A stretch of 64,000 nucleotides of DNA, taken from positions 2,914,001 through 2,978,000 of the forward strand of contig NC_089393.1 in assembly GCF_003171515.1 (NCBI RefSeq), in the 5' to 3' direction. A program made the position numbers and the translations under genes. The notes under the pieces were generated by a model. That model was not told the origin of the DNA. It was given only the letters and a program-made list of their open reading frames with translations, and searched no databases. Each line of letters starts with the position of its first letter. Positions within the stretch are counted from its first letter, which is position 1. The DNA is from Pyrenophora tritici-repentis. Its lineage: Eukaryota > Ascomycota > Dothideomycetes > Pleosporales > Pleosporaceae. Positions 20,539-30,643 of this stretch are shown here, in pieces.

Positions 20539-21111
20539 CTAGAGAAAAGCTAGTAACTCGCGCGCAAAGTAGCGCCTAGCCAATTGAGAATCCTTCTCTT
20601 GAATAGTAACCCTCTTTGCGTGAATAGCATTGATGTTGCAGTCTATAAAAGTTATTAAATGAAAAATAGTATAGGGTAGATAGACTATACCCTCAAAATA
20701 ACCAACTAAGAAAGCTTCTGTAGCTTCCTGAAGAGCTTCGATTGCAGATCGTTGAAAGCGGATATCGGCCTTGTGCACCTGTGCAAATTCGCGCACTACG
20801 CGGGAAAAGGGGAGTTTTCGCAAGAGTAGTTCAAAACCTCTCTGGTATCTCTTGATTTCCCGTAATGCGACAGCTAAGCTAAATTAGAAAATAGCTGTGA
20901 TAAACGACTGTGATAACCTACTGCCGGCCTTAAACTTGCGCTTCTTCTTAACAGCTACAGGTGCCTTTCGCGTAGACTTTCCTGCTACTTGACGTCTAGC
21001 CTTACTAGCAAGGGCCTTCTGAGCCGGCTTGCCGCCAGTAACTGTCTTGCCATCAGGACCACCCCGGCCGGCTTTACCGGTGACCTTAGGCCGTGGTTTT
21101 GTCCTTGCCAT
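20539..21111 (-). CDS. histone H3-like protein inside a transposon (copy 2)
   Basis: Mirror copy of the gene at 16400. Exons are 21111-20922, 20873-20691 and 20642-20539. The coding frame is the same and intact, and the predicted 158-residue product appears identical over the parts compared. It encodes an H3 fold with an altered, longer N-terminal tail and a changed C-terminus. It is transcribed divergently from the hAT-derived gene of copy 2. Confidence 0.9.
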
Positions 21112-21621
21112 TGCGTAGTAGAGTAGATGATGAACGTAGGCGACGTATGTGATTAATTACTGTGATAAATGTGGTCGACAATTAAGAAAGTAGTAGGCTG
21201 AAAGAGTTAGGTAGCTGGAAAGTTTGGGCGACGGCAATTTCCCGATTTCCGCACTAGTAAAGGCAGCAGCGCACGGACTGCATGACGTAATTTGCTGTTT
21301 CACGATCGCATACAACCATTTCTGTTGCAAAATCAGTAGCGAGCATATCATACAAACGTGTTAAACTGCTGTGATAAACGCCGAGCTCGCGCATGCGTGC
21401 AGCCCAAAAATGAAGGAATCATCGATGTGTTGATCATTTTGGGTAATTTCCGCGTTTTCGCGCTAGCGCAGGCAGCAGCGCACGGACCATTTCTAGGTGA
21501 GCATAATGCTGTCTACCCATTTCTCCAGCCCCTGACGCCCAGTAACTCCCAACACCTAATAACTCTCTTTACTACATTGAAAACACCCCATTTACAACAG
21601 CGCATTATCACAGTCCCCGCC

Positions 21622-22542
21622 ATGCCTGTCGCGAAAGAGCAAGTCGGCGACGTACCTGAAGGCCTAGTTCCAGCCATCAAACTTGAACCTCCGCCTGGGT
21701 TCGAACAAGATGAGTGGGAGCAGCTTACCGATGTAATAATCACAGCCATTTATCACAGCTTATGCTAATATAAGCAGGGATTTGCGTGTGAAGCTGACGA
21801 GATTGACGGTATCTTAGATCAAAGAGGTAGTGGGGTTCACGAAAAGGCCGACCTATCAATTTGAGCGTCCCCTATACTGGCTCTCTGAGTGGTAGCGCCC
21901 GTGCTATTGCTCAACGTGAACGCAAAGCTCTTTTCGATAAAGAGGAGAAGGTACTTGAAAGCGTTAGAACAGCCGACCGCTCCGCGAAGTACCAACTGAA
22001 GAAATCGCTTTTGCAACAGCCTAAGTATAAATTAGCAAATAGTGCTAGACAGGCTAAGCTGCTAGAGAAAGAGTGGGATATACTTTCAGAGAAGCGGTTT
22101 ACCCAGAAAAAGTCTGGTAAGTTATCACAGCTGTTTATCATAGACATCTGCTAATAGACTATCCCAAGTGGCGAAGGATATACTAGCAATACCAATTGCT
22201 CAGGTTGGGGTTGAAAGAGTTTTCAATGTTGCTAAGGATGTTATTGGTAGTCGGAGGCACCGACTATCTGCCCGGACAATACAGCAGATAATGGTTCTTA
22301 AGGATACAATATCTCAAGAGGAAGAACAGGGTCTAGACTACCTAGTTGCTCAATTAGGGGAGGATGGAGAGCCAATTGACGAGGTTAATGATCTTTTTGA
22401 GCTTCCAGCCTCGTTAGAGCATACCTTCGATATAGATGAGGAGAACCAGACTACAGAAGAAGAGTCGGAGGAAGAGGTCCAGGAGGAGCGTCAATTGCCA
22501 CCTCGAAAGCGCCAGCGTCCTCAGCGCTACCGTGATAATTAG
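21622..22542 (+). pseudogene. hAT-derived dimerisation-domain gene, copy 2, frameshifted
   Basis: The exons correspond to those of copy 1: 21622-21732, 21778-22116 and 22169-22542. In exon 2 a run of four G (about 21832-21835) replaces five G in copy 1 (15676-15680 region). Exon lengths then sum to 824 and the frame ends at a TGA near 21862. The hAT dimerisation part is still present downstream but out of frame. Confidence 0.8.
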
Positions 22543-22820
22543 CTGTGTTAATATATCTCGTTTTATGTATCTACTATATCATCAACGTGTACACATTATC
22601 TTAATTAAGTGTTGTTCCGTTAAAGTACCCAAAAAATATAACCCAACCCCAACCCAACCCAACCCAACCCAAGCCCAACCCTACCACTTGGTCTGTGCGA
22701 CCCCAGCCCAGCCCTAACCCATGGTCTGTGCGACCCCAACCCAACCCTAACCCATGGTCTGTGCGACCCCAACCCAACCCCAACCCAAGACTGGGTATAC
22801 CCAACCCATTTGCCAGCGTA

Positions 22821-23000
22821 TTTAGGAGCTAATAGCTTCCTATTAAAGAAGTTTCCGCGCTGCTTACAGTATGTAACTGTTCTTAATTAGCGGCGTAATA
22901 TATACTCTTAGGTTAGAGCACGTTCTAGAAGAGTAATAACTAGGCTATTAGTTAAGTCCGCGTTTCTATTTAGGCGATCCGTAAGTTATGATCTAGGTAG
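22821..23000. other. short flank between element copy 2 and a MITE
   Basis: AT-rich sequence with no coding signal. It begins with the target duplication TTTAGGAG. Confidence 0.4.
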
Positions 23001-23128
23001 CAGACTCCGCAACAATCAATCGATTGACATGATTGATTCCTATATAGGTTAAAGAATTACTTCATTAGGCAGCCTTTAACCTAGATAGGAATCAATCATG
23101 CCGATCCGATTGATTGTTGCGGAGTCTG
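23001..23128. mobile_element. 128-bp hAT-type MITE (foldback)
   Basis: It begins CAGACTCCGCAACAATCAAT and ends GTTGCGGAGTCTG. Almost the whole element folds as an imperfect inverted repeat of about 54 bp per arm. An 8-bp duplication CTAGGTAG lies at 22993-23000 and 23129-23136, diagnostic of hAT insertion. The ends resemble those of hAT-1 (CAGACTTGTCAACAATCAAG), a plausible mobiliser. Confidence 0.9.
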
Positions 23129-23136
23129 CTAGGTAG

Positions 23137-23739
23137 TATAGGTGCTAGTAGGTTTCGCTTTGACATTATAGAGGTGTTTTCGTTAATAAGTTCTAATTTT
23201 TGCTCTCTCCTATTGTCAGATTATGATGGGTTATCAAAGACGGGGGTAGATTGTATTGTTCTGGTCTGATGTCGTGTTGTCTTGTTGCTGATCCAACGCA
23301 GTTGGATCAGTTGGATCGCGGTGGATCGTGCGCGCTGACTAATTTAACTGATCCACAGGATCCGGGTGCTCCGAACACCCAGATTTTGTCCACCACCCAA
23401 AATATGCCCATATTCTGACATATCTACACTAGATAGTAACTACGATTAATAAAGAACTGTAAAGACTATCTTCTGTCTGCGTTCGACTGCGACGTAGTCT
23501 CTCGTGACACGAAAGATCGACCTTAGACTTTTTCTTAGGAGGAGCTATATTAATGCTAGGAGGGAAAGAAACTCGACGGTATAAGAGAGTGAAGATTGTG
23601 GAAAGGAGGCGGGTCATCGTTAGAAATTTAATCGCCGCCAGTATTAGAATAGCACACACTAAGATCTATAGCGCATACATTTCCTAGTGCTCAATGTCCG
23701 TTAATAGTCTGAAGTGGGCTGTGGTGGGCGCTGTGCCGT
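23137..23739. other. degenerate intergenic DNA
   Basis: No gene supported. A GATCCAACGC/GTTGGATC-rich patch near 23290-23370 looks repeat-derived. The one short open frame on the minus strand (23429-23659) has no recognisable domain. Confidence 0.35.
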
Positions 23740-23955
23740 TGTCAGATAATAGCACTGTTGAAGATGAGAGCGTACAGACGCTGGGTTAGACTAGCGCGAC
23801 CCGGCATCTGAGAGAGCCAATCGGATCACAGGAAGGCTTGGCACCCCCTAGGTGTGCCCACAACCGTAGACAGAACCAACACACAATCAATAATCAATAT
23901 CATCACGATCATTACCCATTTCATCAGTATTCCAGATAAGAGTGAATATCTGACA
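23740..23955. mobile_element. solo LTR (216 bp), copy B
   Basis: Reverse orientation of copy A: it starts TGTCAGATAATAGC and ends GAATATCTGACA. A 5-bp duplication GCCGT lies at 23735-23739 and 23956-23960. The length equals copy A exactly. Confidence 0.9.
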
Positions 23956-24606
23956 GCCGTAAACTAACAACAGCATCGCGATGACCGAAAACGGTCACTA
24001 TACCAGTCAATTGACTTGGAAACGGTATAACTGTCGAGACGCGGTGAGAGCCTTCACTAGTATTCACGGTGAATCAGGCTTCCCGTGCTCTGATTGGCCA
24101 GGCACTGATTAGTCAGCTGCTCCGTGCGCGCACCATAGATATTCTCCCTTCTCCCGTAGCTCCAATACAACAAGTTCACGCACGTTTTCTCCACCTTCAT
24201 CAATAACGAGAAGTGACGGATCGCGAAGGAGAACTTTTTCTCAAGATCCTATGGTCGTATGTGAAAGAACATGTTGTAATTAATGAATATAACTGAAAGT
24301 AGTAGTTTCTGGTGACTGCGCTTAGAACTACCAACTAGTAATATGGTACAATCGACACAACGAGGCGCCCAAAACTACCGAACAGACTTCACAGAATTAC
24401 GACGCAGTAAATCTGCGATTGAATAGATACGCGCTGTTGTTAGAGCGCTACCTTCTCTACTTCTATAATGTCTTTATTATCCACAAAGTCAGCTTAGTGG
24501 GTTATTAGTGTTCTAGGACTCTACTCAAATAGTCTCAGTATCATCCTCGCTTACAGTAAGTAAGTTGAGTCTAGCTAAAATGCTCCGGGGCTGCGCTTCT
24601 ACATGC
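23956..24606. other. probable repeat-derived DNA
   Basis: No coding signal. It contains the palindrome-like ACCGAAAACGGT near 23985 and other repeat-like sequence. Confidence 0.35.
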
Positions 24607-24704
24607 GGTGGCTCTTCTGCAGTGGCGCTTCTGCGGTGGCGCTTCTGCGGTGACGCTTCTGCGGTGGCTCTTCTGCGGTGGCGCTTCTGCGGTGGCGCTT
24701 CTAC
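24607..24704. repeat. 14-bp tandem repeat, seven copies
   Basis: Seven head-to-tail units of GGTGGCGCTTCTGC with single-base variants. Confidence 0.85.
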
Positions 24705-25535
24705 GGCAACACTCTTAGCTCAGTGTTGTGGTCCTCGTTGCGCTGGTGTACTTCTGTCGTTGGTTGTTGTAACGGGCTGAGCCCTAGGTCACATGACTAG
24801 ACCGCTGGCCTAGTCGCTTCCTTCCTTCTATCACTCCTTCCCCCAGCAGCCCGTGCACCGTGCGCCGCGCGCCAACCCAAACAAAGCGGGATGGCCGCCC
24901 ACTTCCTCTTCTTCTCTTCATCTCGACTGTAAATAGCATCTGGATTAGGTAGCTGGAATACAGTACCTACAGACCGTTCACAGTTGTTGCTCATGCGACA
25001 AGTAATAGGGTTCGCGCATGAGCCTCCAGGGCTCGTCTTAGGAAAAAGCTTGTATAATGCATGGGATACAAGGTTTGGATTTGACAAAATCCAAGCTATC
25101 GAGTGTAGAGGTATTGAGCCTCAATTTCATGTTCCTGACTACCAAGACGCTAGTAAAAAGGAAGGGTCAAACAAAGTAAGTGCTCTAGTAAGCAACCGGC
25201 GCCCCTGTGGCGGTTGACGTATCAGGAGAATGAGGGGCTGTCCGTGTACGCACCTGCGGTACATCTATCATATCCCTCAATGGGCCTAATGTATCAGGAC
25301 TTTCTCGATCCAACTTCGGTCCGTCTCGCACAAAGCTCAGGTATAAATATCTTCGTAGCACCCCGGCTTACAAAGATCGCAACAGTACCAAGACACAAGA
25401 AGAACCTCGTTATTGCCATTAACCCGTACAGTCGTACAAAGGCCTACCAACATTAACAGCCATCTACTTTTTCACTTTTACGACAACATAGGCACGTACC
25501 TTACCATCTCCCACCATTTCCCACAAGTCGCTATT
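24705..25535. other. no supported gene
   Basis: Overlapping short frames on both strands (24797-25087 minus, 24984-25217 plus, 25214-25456 plus) lack recognisable features. Confidence 0.35.
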
Positions 25536-25939
25536 ATGAAGGCTTCTACAGCTACCCTACTTTTTACCGTATCACTCGCCCATGCCAAAGGACTTCCATC
25601 AAGACCTACAAAACAGCCAGCATGCGGTCTCCGCCCATTCTTAGCTTACGGCGACGTTCCGAGCTCTAAAACATCTGGATGCTACTCATGCAATGATCCA
25701 TACCGCTATAAAAATCAACTTGAGGGCATATGGACCATGATACTTGTACTGGCGACGATAAAATGTGCACTCTTTATGTAAGTAGAAACAGCTTCAATAT
25801 TCTCGCTTCAAGCATATCTTATCCCGAATATTAGCTGACTTATCCTAGTATCAGTGTTGTAGATGATGTGTTTATTTACATTCAACAAATTTTGAAGTTA
25901 GAACGCGGTACTATTGTTATACAAGTTAAGATTCTGTAG
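25536..25939 (+). CDS. possible small secreted protein
   Basis: Exons 25536-25777 and 25849-25939 are joined by a 71-bp intron with textbook signals (donor GTAAGT, branch GCTGAC, acceptor CCTAG). The predicted product is 110 residues. It starts with a signal-peptide-like segment (MKASTATLLFTVSLAHAKG), then PACGLRPFLAYGDVPSSKTS and GCYSCNDPYRYKNQ, with three cysteines. The C-terminal half is hydrophobic (WTMILVLATIKCALFIISVV) and may be a membrane segment or a sign of a wrong exon end. No family is recognised. It lies at the edge of the transposon island. Confidence 0.4.
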
Positions 25940-26134
25940 TGGTATATAGGAGAACGTATCGTATTTAACATCTATATCTAACAGTTATGGTCGACGAGCA
26001 AGACTAAGCATGACTGCGAGCTCACAGAGGCCAATTGACCCAATGAGTTGTCTTACGGGATAAAGAAATCTGCGCTCTAATTTGATGACCGTATGTTCTC
26101 GCTAAAAGTAATTTTGCCATTCCAGCATAACAGA

Positions 26135-27643
26135 CTAGAAATCACCACTTCTACGATCCTCGTAGTAATACACCTTGCCCTCAAACAACCGCCTCGCTGT
26201 CCTCGAAACAACACACCGGTCCACAAAAGCAAACGCCTCAGAACACGTAGCCAAAACGTCAACATCAATCGAGCCAGCAGAGTGCGACAGACGCACCGTT
26301 CTCGGACTGGGCACCAGGCTAGAAGCAGAGGAAGATGGGTAATCAGAGTTTGATGGGCTTGGGGTGCGTTCCGGAGTGTTCCATTGAGACTCTGGGTCTT
26401 CTGGGAATTCCATCCTCTTGGGGGAGCTGGAGGCGAGTGCATGGGCAATAGTACCGTTGATGCATACAGCGGATGCGAGACAGGCAGCGCCAGTGAGTTG
26501 TAGACTAGGATGAGGCTTTCCCATGCTAAAAGCCTGGACATGTATGTCTGGTGTCCTACCCGCATCTTCGATACTGTCTGTCTTTGTCCGGGAAGACGAA
26601 GACGATAAAATTGCCAGTTTGGGTGTAGCGCGGACTTTTGCAGCAGCTTCCATGCTCGGTGCTAGTCCCATCAAGACTGCGCCCGCGCGTCGAATAGACT
26701 CCATATGTTTGAGATATTCCGGTGTGTCTTTGCCGGGTTCGATCTGAAGAAAGGCAGGTAATGTCGTCTTGTCGATGAGAACAAAGGGATTGGCGGCGTC
26801 TATCAGCGTGGCGGTAACACGGAAGCTGGGACCGTCTTTCTCTTGGACGCGGATGGTGTCGCTGCGTCTGCCGGTAGGAAAAAGCGTGCCGGTCATACTG
26901 CCTGCGGGGTCGATGAAGGCAACTTTGACTTCACTGCCAGTTCCTTTTACACCAGGAATCGCATAGTCTCCATCTTCGTTGAACGAGCCATGCTCGTCTA
27001 CTTCGACAGTATCTACAATGACTCGGGATGTGTTGGTGTTGAATATCCGTACGTCGAGCTATAATGAGGAATGAGTATTGAGAAATAGAGTTCATCAGAT
27101 ATGCTGGCTTACAGTTCGGTCTCCAGGCACTGCGCGCACTAGACCTTCTTGAAGAGCAAAAGGTCCAACACCCGAACACATGTTCCCGCAGTTTCCGCTG
27201 AAATCCACCACCTCTTGTCCGACCGCTACCTGTACAAAGGTATAATCTACATCAACTCCCATTCGGGTCGATGGTGATATGACAGCAACCTTGGACGTTG
27301 TCGATGTCGCTCCTCCGACGCCGTCGATCTGGCGGACATCCGAACCATGTGAGCCCATGGCAGCCAATAGTGGACCTGCCCATGCTTCTTGGGAGGCTGG
27401 CAAATGATGACGATGGATGAAAAGACCCTTTGATGTACCAGCACGCATCAGAACGGCAGGTAGACTGCGTCTGATCCTTTTGGGGGCCCTTTCGCTAGCC
27501 ATTGGTAGGAATGGGATCTGTATAGGTGAGAGGAGTGAGATTGTTGGGAGTCGTACGGTTTCGGTCACAACTCGGGCTTGGCAAAACAAACTCTTTTGCC
27601 GCATGTTGCGTCTGACATAGAGGGTTTCATCTCGTATAGCCAT
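26135..27643 (-). CDS. PrpF-family isomerase (2-methylaconitate / aconitate-delta-isomerase type)
   Basis: Exons 27643-27113 and 27058-26135 are joined by a 54-bp intron; the product is 484 residues. Motifs of PrpF (PF04303) are clear: LMRAGTSKGLF, QIDGVGGATSTTSKVAVI (candidate catalytic Lys), DFSGNCGNMCSGVGPFAL (candidate catalytic Cys), then FNTNTSRVIVDT and AFIDPAGSMTGTLFPTG. The family moves a double bond or isomerises methylaconitate or aconitate; Adi1 of Ustilago maydis, which makes trans-aconitate, belongs here. A start at Met 27502 (MASERAPKR) would remove a possibly mitochondrial N-terminal extension of about 47 residues. A Ser-rich insertion (about 385-415) lies near the C-terminus. 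Neighbours are a regulator, a mitochondrial tricarboxylate carrier and an MFS transporter, suggesting aconitate or tricarboxylate metabolism. Confidence 0.88.
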
Positions 27644-27801
27644 CTCTATATAGCTTTCTCTTTTTCAACTCGCGGAAACTTCAAACGGCATTCCCGCATG
27701 CGCTCCCGCGGGATCTTTTGGTGGAGACTCCGCCCGAGGCTTAGCCGCGGCTCCCAAGACTTGGCACATGAGGCGAATCTTTGCCGCAGGCTTAGCGTCC
27801 T

Positions 27802-30169
27802 TTACATGGCATCCCAGTCTAGTATCGGGAATTTGTCTAGCTCCGAGCCGTTGAACCCGTAAAGGAGATCGTCCACAGTCACCGGGTTTTCGTTGAATAG
27901 CTGCGGTTGGCCTTGGTATACCCAAGTCCCATTAGTGTCGTAGGAGATGTTGCTAGCGTCTTGCTGTCCAGAAACCGAAGCAACGCCGGGCATTTCCGAA
28001 TGAGCGTAAGACCATTGTGATGGTATAGATCCCGCGGCTTCGGAAGAGTTGCCATGACCAGTCGGGCCTGCTGGCGCTGTGTGTACCGCTTGAGAGGTTT
28101 CCTGTTCTCGCTCACGAACGAAGCTCTGGATGATACCGTCGATGTCGAGGCTATGCAAGCTTGGCTCACGATCCGTCGATCTGCGTGATGATGTTCCTGG
28201 TGTATTCTCGTCACTACTGTCTCTATCGATATGAGTATCGTCGGGATTAGGTGAAGTAACCCCTAGCCTCTTCATCAGGTTCTGCACGATAGCGGTCGCA
28301 CGCCGCACGGCCCAATTTGTCTCCTGGTTTTCACGGAAAACAGCTAAACAAGCGTATAGGTTGTTGTGGGCATGAGAGCCGGGCTCGCGCCTCGCAGCAA
28401 TGCGAGCATGGATAGTTGCAGCAACATATGTCGCATAGGAGATGAGGTACGGAGCTCTTCGCACACTAAATGCTCTGTCGTATGCTCTTAACAGTTGTAC
28501 AATATCATCAGCGGCAGTTGCGCACGCCATGAATGAGTTTACAGAGATTGAACGTGACGTGTTGTAGAGATGACCATCGGCCACGAAAGGGCGATGCAGA
28601 AGGATTGTCAAAACATTATACAGAGCACTGCAATTTTGTTAGTGCATCATTCATCCCCTAGATCTTGCGAAGCTTACTGCAAACTCAGCACATGTGGAGG
28701 TGGGGTTACAGGCGCCTTTTTTACATCAACAGCAAGATGTTCAGGTAGTCGGCTCCTCCATGTGGTCAGTTTTAGGTGAATACTTTCTAGCTTCGACGAT
28801 AGCTCTCCAGGTGTTGAATCGAAGCTTCTTTCGGTATATATGGTGCTGAGTATGTCGCTCAGGATGACAGACAGTTGACAGAGATGCCGGAATGTGGAGA
28901 CGCTATATGCGGGGGAGCCCAAATAAGCGGCATCTGATTGCGTGGAGTACGCGAAAGGAGTCCAATGCTCCAGCTCCTCATAAGTGTCCTGAAATTTGAT
29001 GGGTACAAGCGTGTCTGATTCCTTGATGCTAACTGGTCGACCCTGGTATAGACTCTGAATCTTGTCAATGACTGGAGTTCTCGTTAGTCGAGTTAGCGTG
29101 GTATGATGAGAGGTATTCACCGAATGCAGCCCAAAAGACACGTCTTCGGATCTCATAGTCCTCGTCTGATAGTTTGCGAGTACCTGCAAGATCCACTGTA
29201 TCTACATGTATACCGAGATCCACAATCATACGGAATGCCAGCCCTGCGTACAGCCATGCAGCACTTCTTTCATCCCCAAGGGCGAAAAGTGAATTGGTCA
29301 TGACCAGCAATGCTTGAATCGTCGTAATCTCGCTCTTATCCAAAGAGCCTCCCAGAAGCTCACGTACTCTTTCGCGAAATTGCCAGCCAGCAGTACGCAC
29401 ATCGTCTGCTACTCGCCGGATTTCGTGGCGTGGACTGAATTTTGCCGCGCCAAAGTAGATCGCATTCAGAAGCAACTTGGAGAAGTAGGGTCCATTGCAA
29501 GCCATGTCACGCATAAACGCCGGACGGTAGGTAGCCAGAAACGAGTGATGCTGGCGGTTCCAATGCAATGAAAGTAGATGCATGCCTAATTCGGGCTCAA
29601 CACCGTCAAAGTCGAGTTTTCCATGGCGAAAATTGACAGTTTCTAGCTGTCGCTGGCGCGCTGCTTCAGCAACGAGACCCCTTTCTATCCACTCGTCGGG
29701 CATTCGAGGATGCGCTTCAGCAGCAGATCGGTCGTGGGAGCCTTCGTCAAACAAGGCGCTTGTACGGCCATGATAGCTTGACGAGCCATTCGCCGCAACG
29801 ACGATGCGCGACACACTATTGGGAGTAGGAGCAGCGGACTGGACGGAAGGAATCGAGTCAACGATAGAAGTTGCTGGCTCTACAGTTTTTTCTCGTCGCG
29901 GTGTCTTGCGCGGACGAGCGACTGTCTGATGGCCATCATCTATAGGCTCATAGTGGCACGTTGCACCGTGCGTCTTGCAGTTCGCACATTGTGGCTTCTC
30001 CGCACTACATTTGATCTGCGAGGTTCGATCAATATCTTCTCCGTTGATCAGGCTTGCTGTGACCAACCTTCCTCCGACGGCAGAAAGCACAGGCCTCGGC
30101 AGCCCTTTTGCGGGTACGACCAGTCCCAGTCACTACATGGCCTCCCGCGGGATTGTCGTTCGCACTCAT
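27802..30169 (-). CDS. Zn2Cys6 transcription factor with fungal_trans domain
   Basis: Four exons: 30169-30068, 30015-29121, 29071-28678 and 28627-27802. The introns are 49-52 bp and the product is 738 residues. Splicing of intron 1 completes the binuclear zinc cluster CAFCRRRK|IKCSAEKPQCANCKTHGATC near the N-terminus. A basic Pro/Arg linker follows. The fungal-specific middle homology domain begins at LSLHWNRQHHSFLATYRPAF and includes RRRVFWAAF|VIDKIQSLYQGRP. The C-terminal 150 residues are Ser/Asn/Asp-rich, like an activation region. It lies head-to-tail with the PrpF-type gene and divergent from the carrier gene, so it is the likely pathway regulator (inference). A MITE sits in the divergent promoter. 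Confidence 0.9.
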
Positions 30170-30319
30170 TGCGTTGAGGAAAAGCCAGCGCGATGATGAA
30201 TGACGGGTACCGCTCAGACGGGAACGAGAGAAGAGTCTGCCCGGAAGCGGGAACGAAATGACGCGTGACGGCAAAACGCCGACATCCCGCGGCAATGCTC
30301 CCGCTTGAACACGGCACGT

Positions 30320-30475
30320 AGGTGTCAAAATACTTGACAAACTAGTGTAAGAAGACCATTCATGGATTGTAGTCGCCAAACCCGCCTATTAGGTGCTTCC
30401 CTACAATGCTAATAGACGTTTTCGGCAACTACAGTGGCCTTTCTACACTAGTATGTCAAGTGTTTTATGATACCC
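30320..30475. mobile_element. MITE in the regulator/carrier divergent promoter
   Basis: Imperfect terminal inverted repeats: left GGTGTCAAAATACTTGACA, right (reverse complement) GGGTATCATAAAACACTTGA. The core TGTAGTCGCCAAACCCGCCT then ATTAGGTGCTT is shared with the element in the MFS intron (32989-33091). Confidence 0.75.
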
Positions 30476-30643
30476 GGGTGGCGGTAACCCGAGAACGCTT
30501 CCCGAACTCTATCGCAGTCTTATTGTCGGCCGGGTACTTCCCTTGATCAGTTGAGGACCAATGCATTCAAGGTATATACAGTCCCGACAGCTTGATACTA
30601 TGGCGGATCTGGTCACCATCTTCCCCAAAGCACACTATCCACC

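Larger units (their letters stand above)
20227..22820 (-). mobile_element. hAT-type element carrying a histone H3-like gene, copy 2
   Basis: The element is 2594 bp and mirrors copy 1. Matching features lie at coordinates summing to 37510 up to about 15650 and to 37511 beyond, so the copies differ in length by one base. The one difference I located is a G5-to-G4 change in the hAT-derived gene. The outer flank TTTAGGAG (22821-22828) pairs with 17285-17292, and the inner flank pairs with 14682-14689. Confidence 0.9.

Noticed and set aside
19567..23955. One full LTR retrotransposon bounded by the two 216-bp LTRs
   Set aside because: The two are in opposite orientation with different 5-bp duplications (GCTCG and GCCGT) and enclose unrelated elements, so they are independent solo LTRs.
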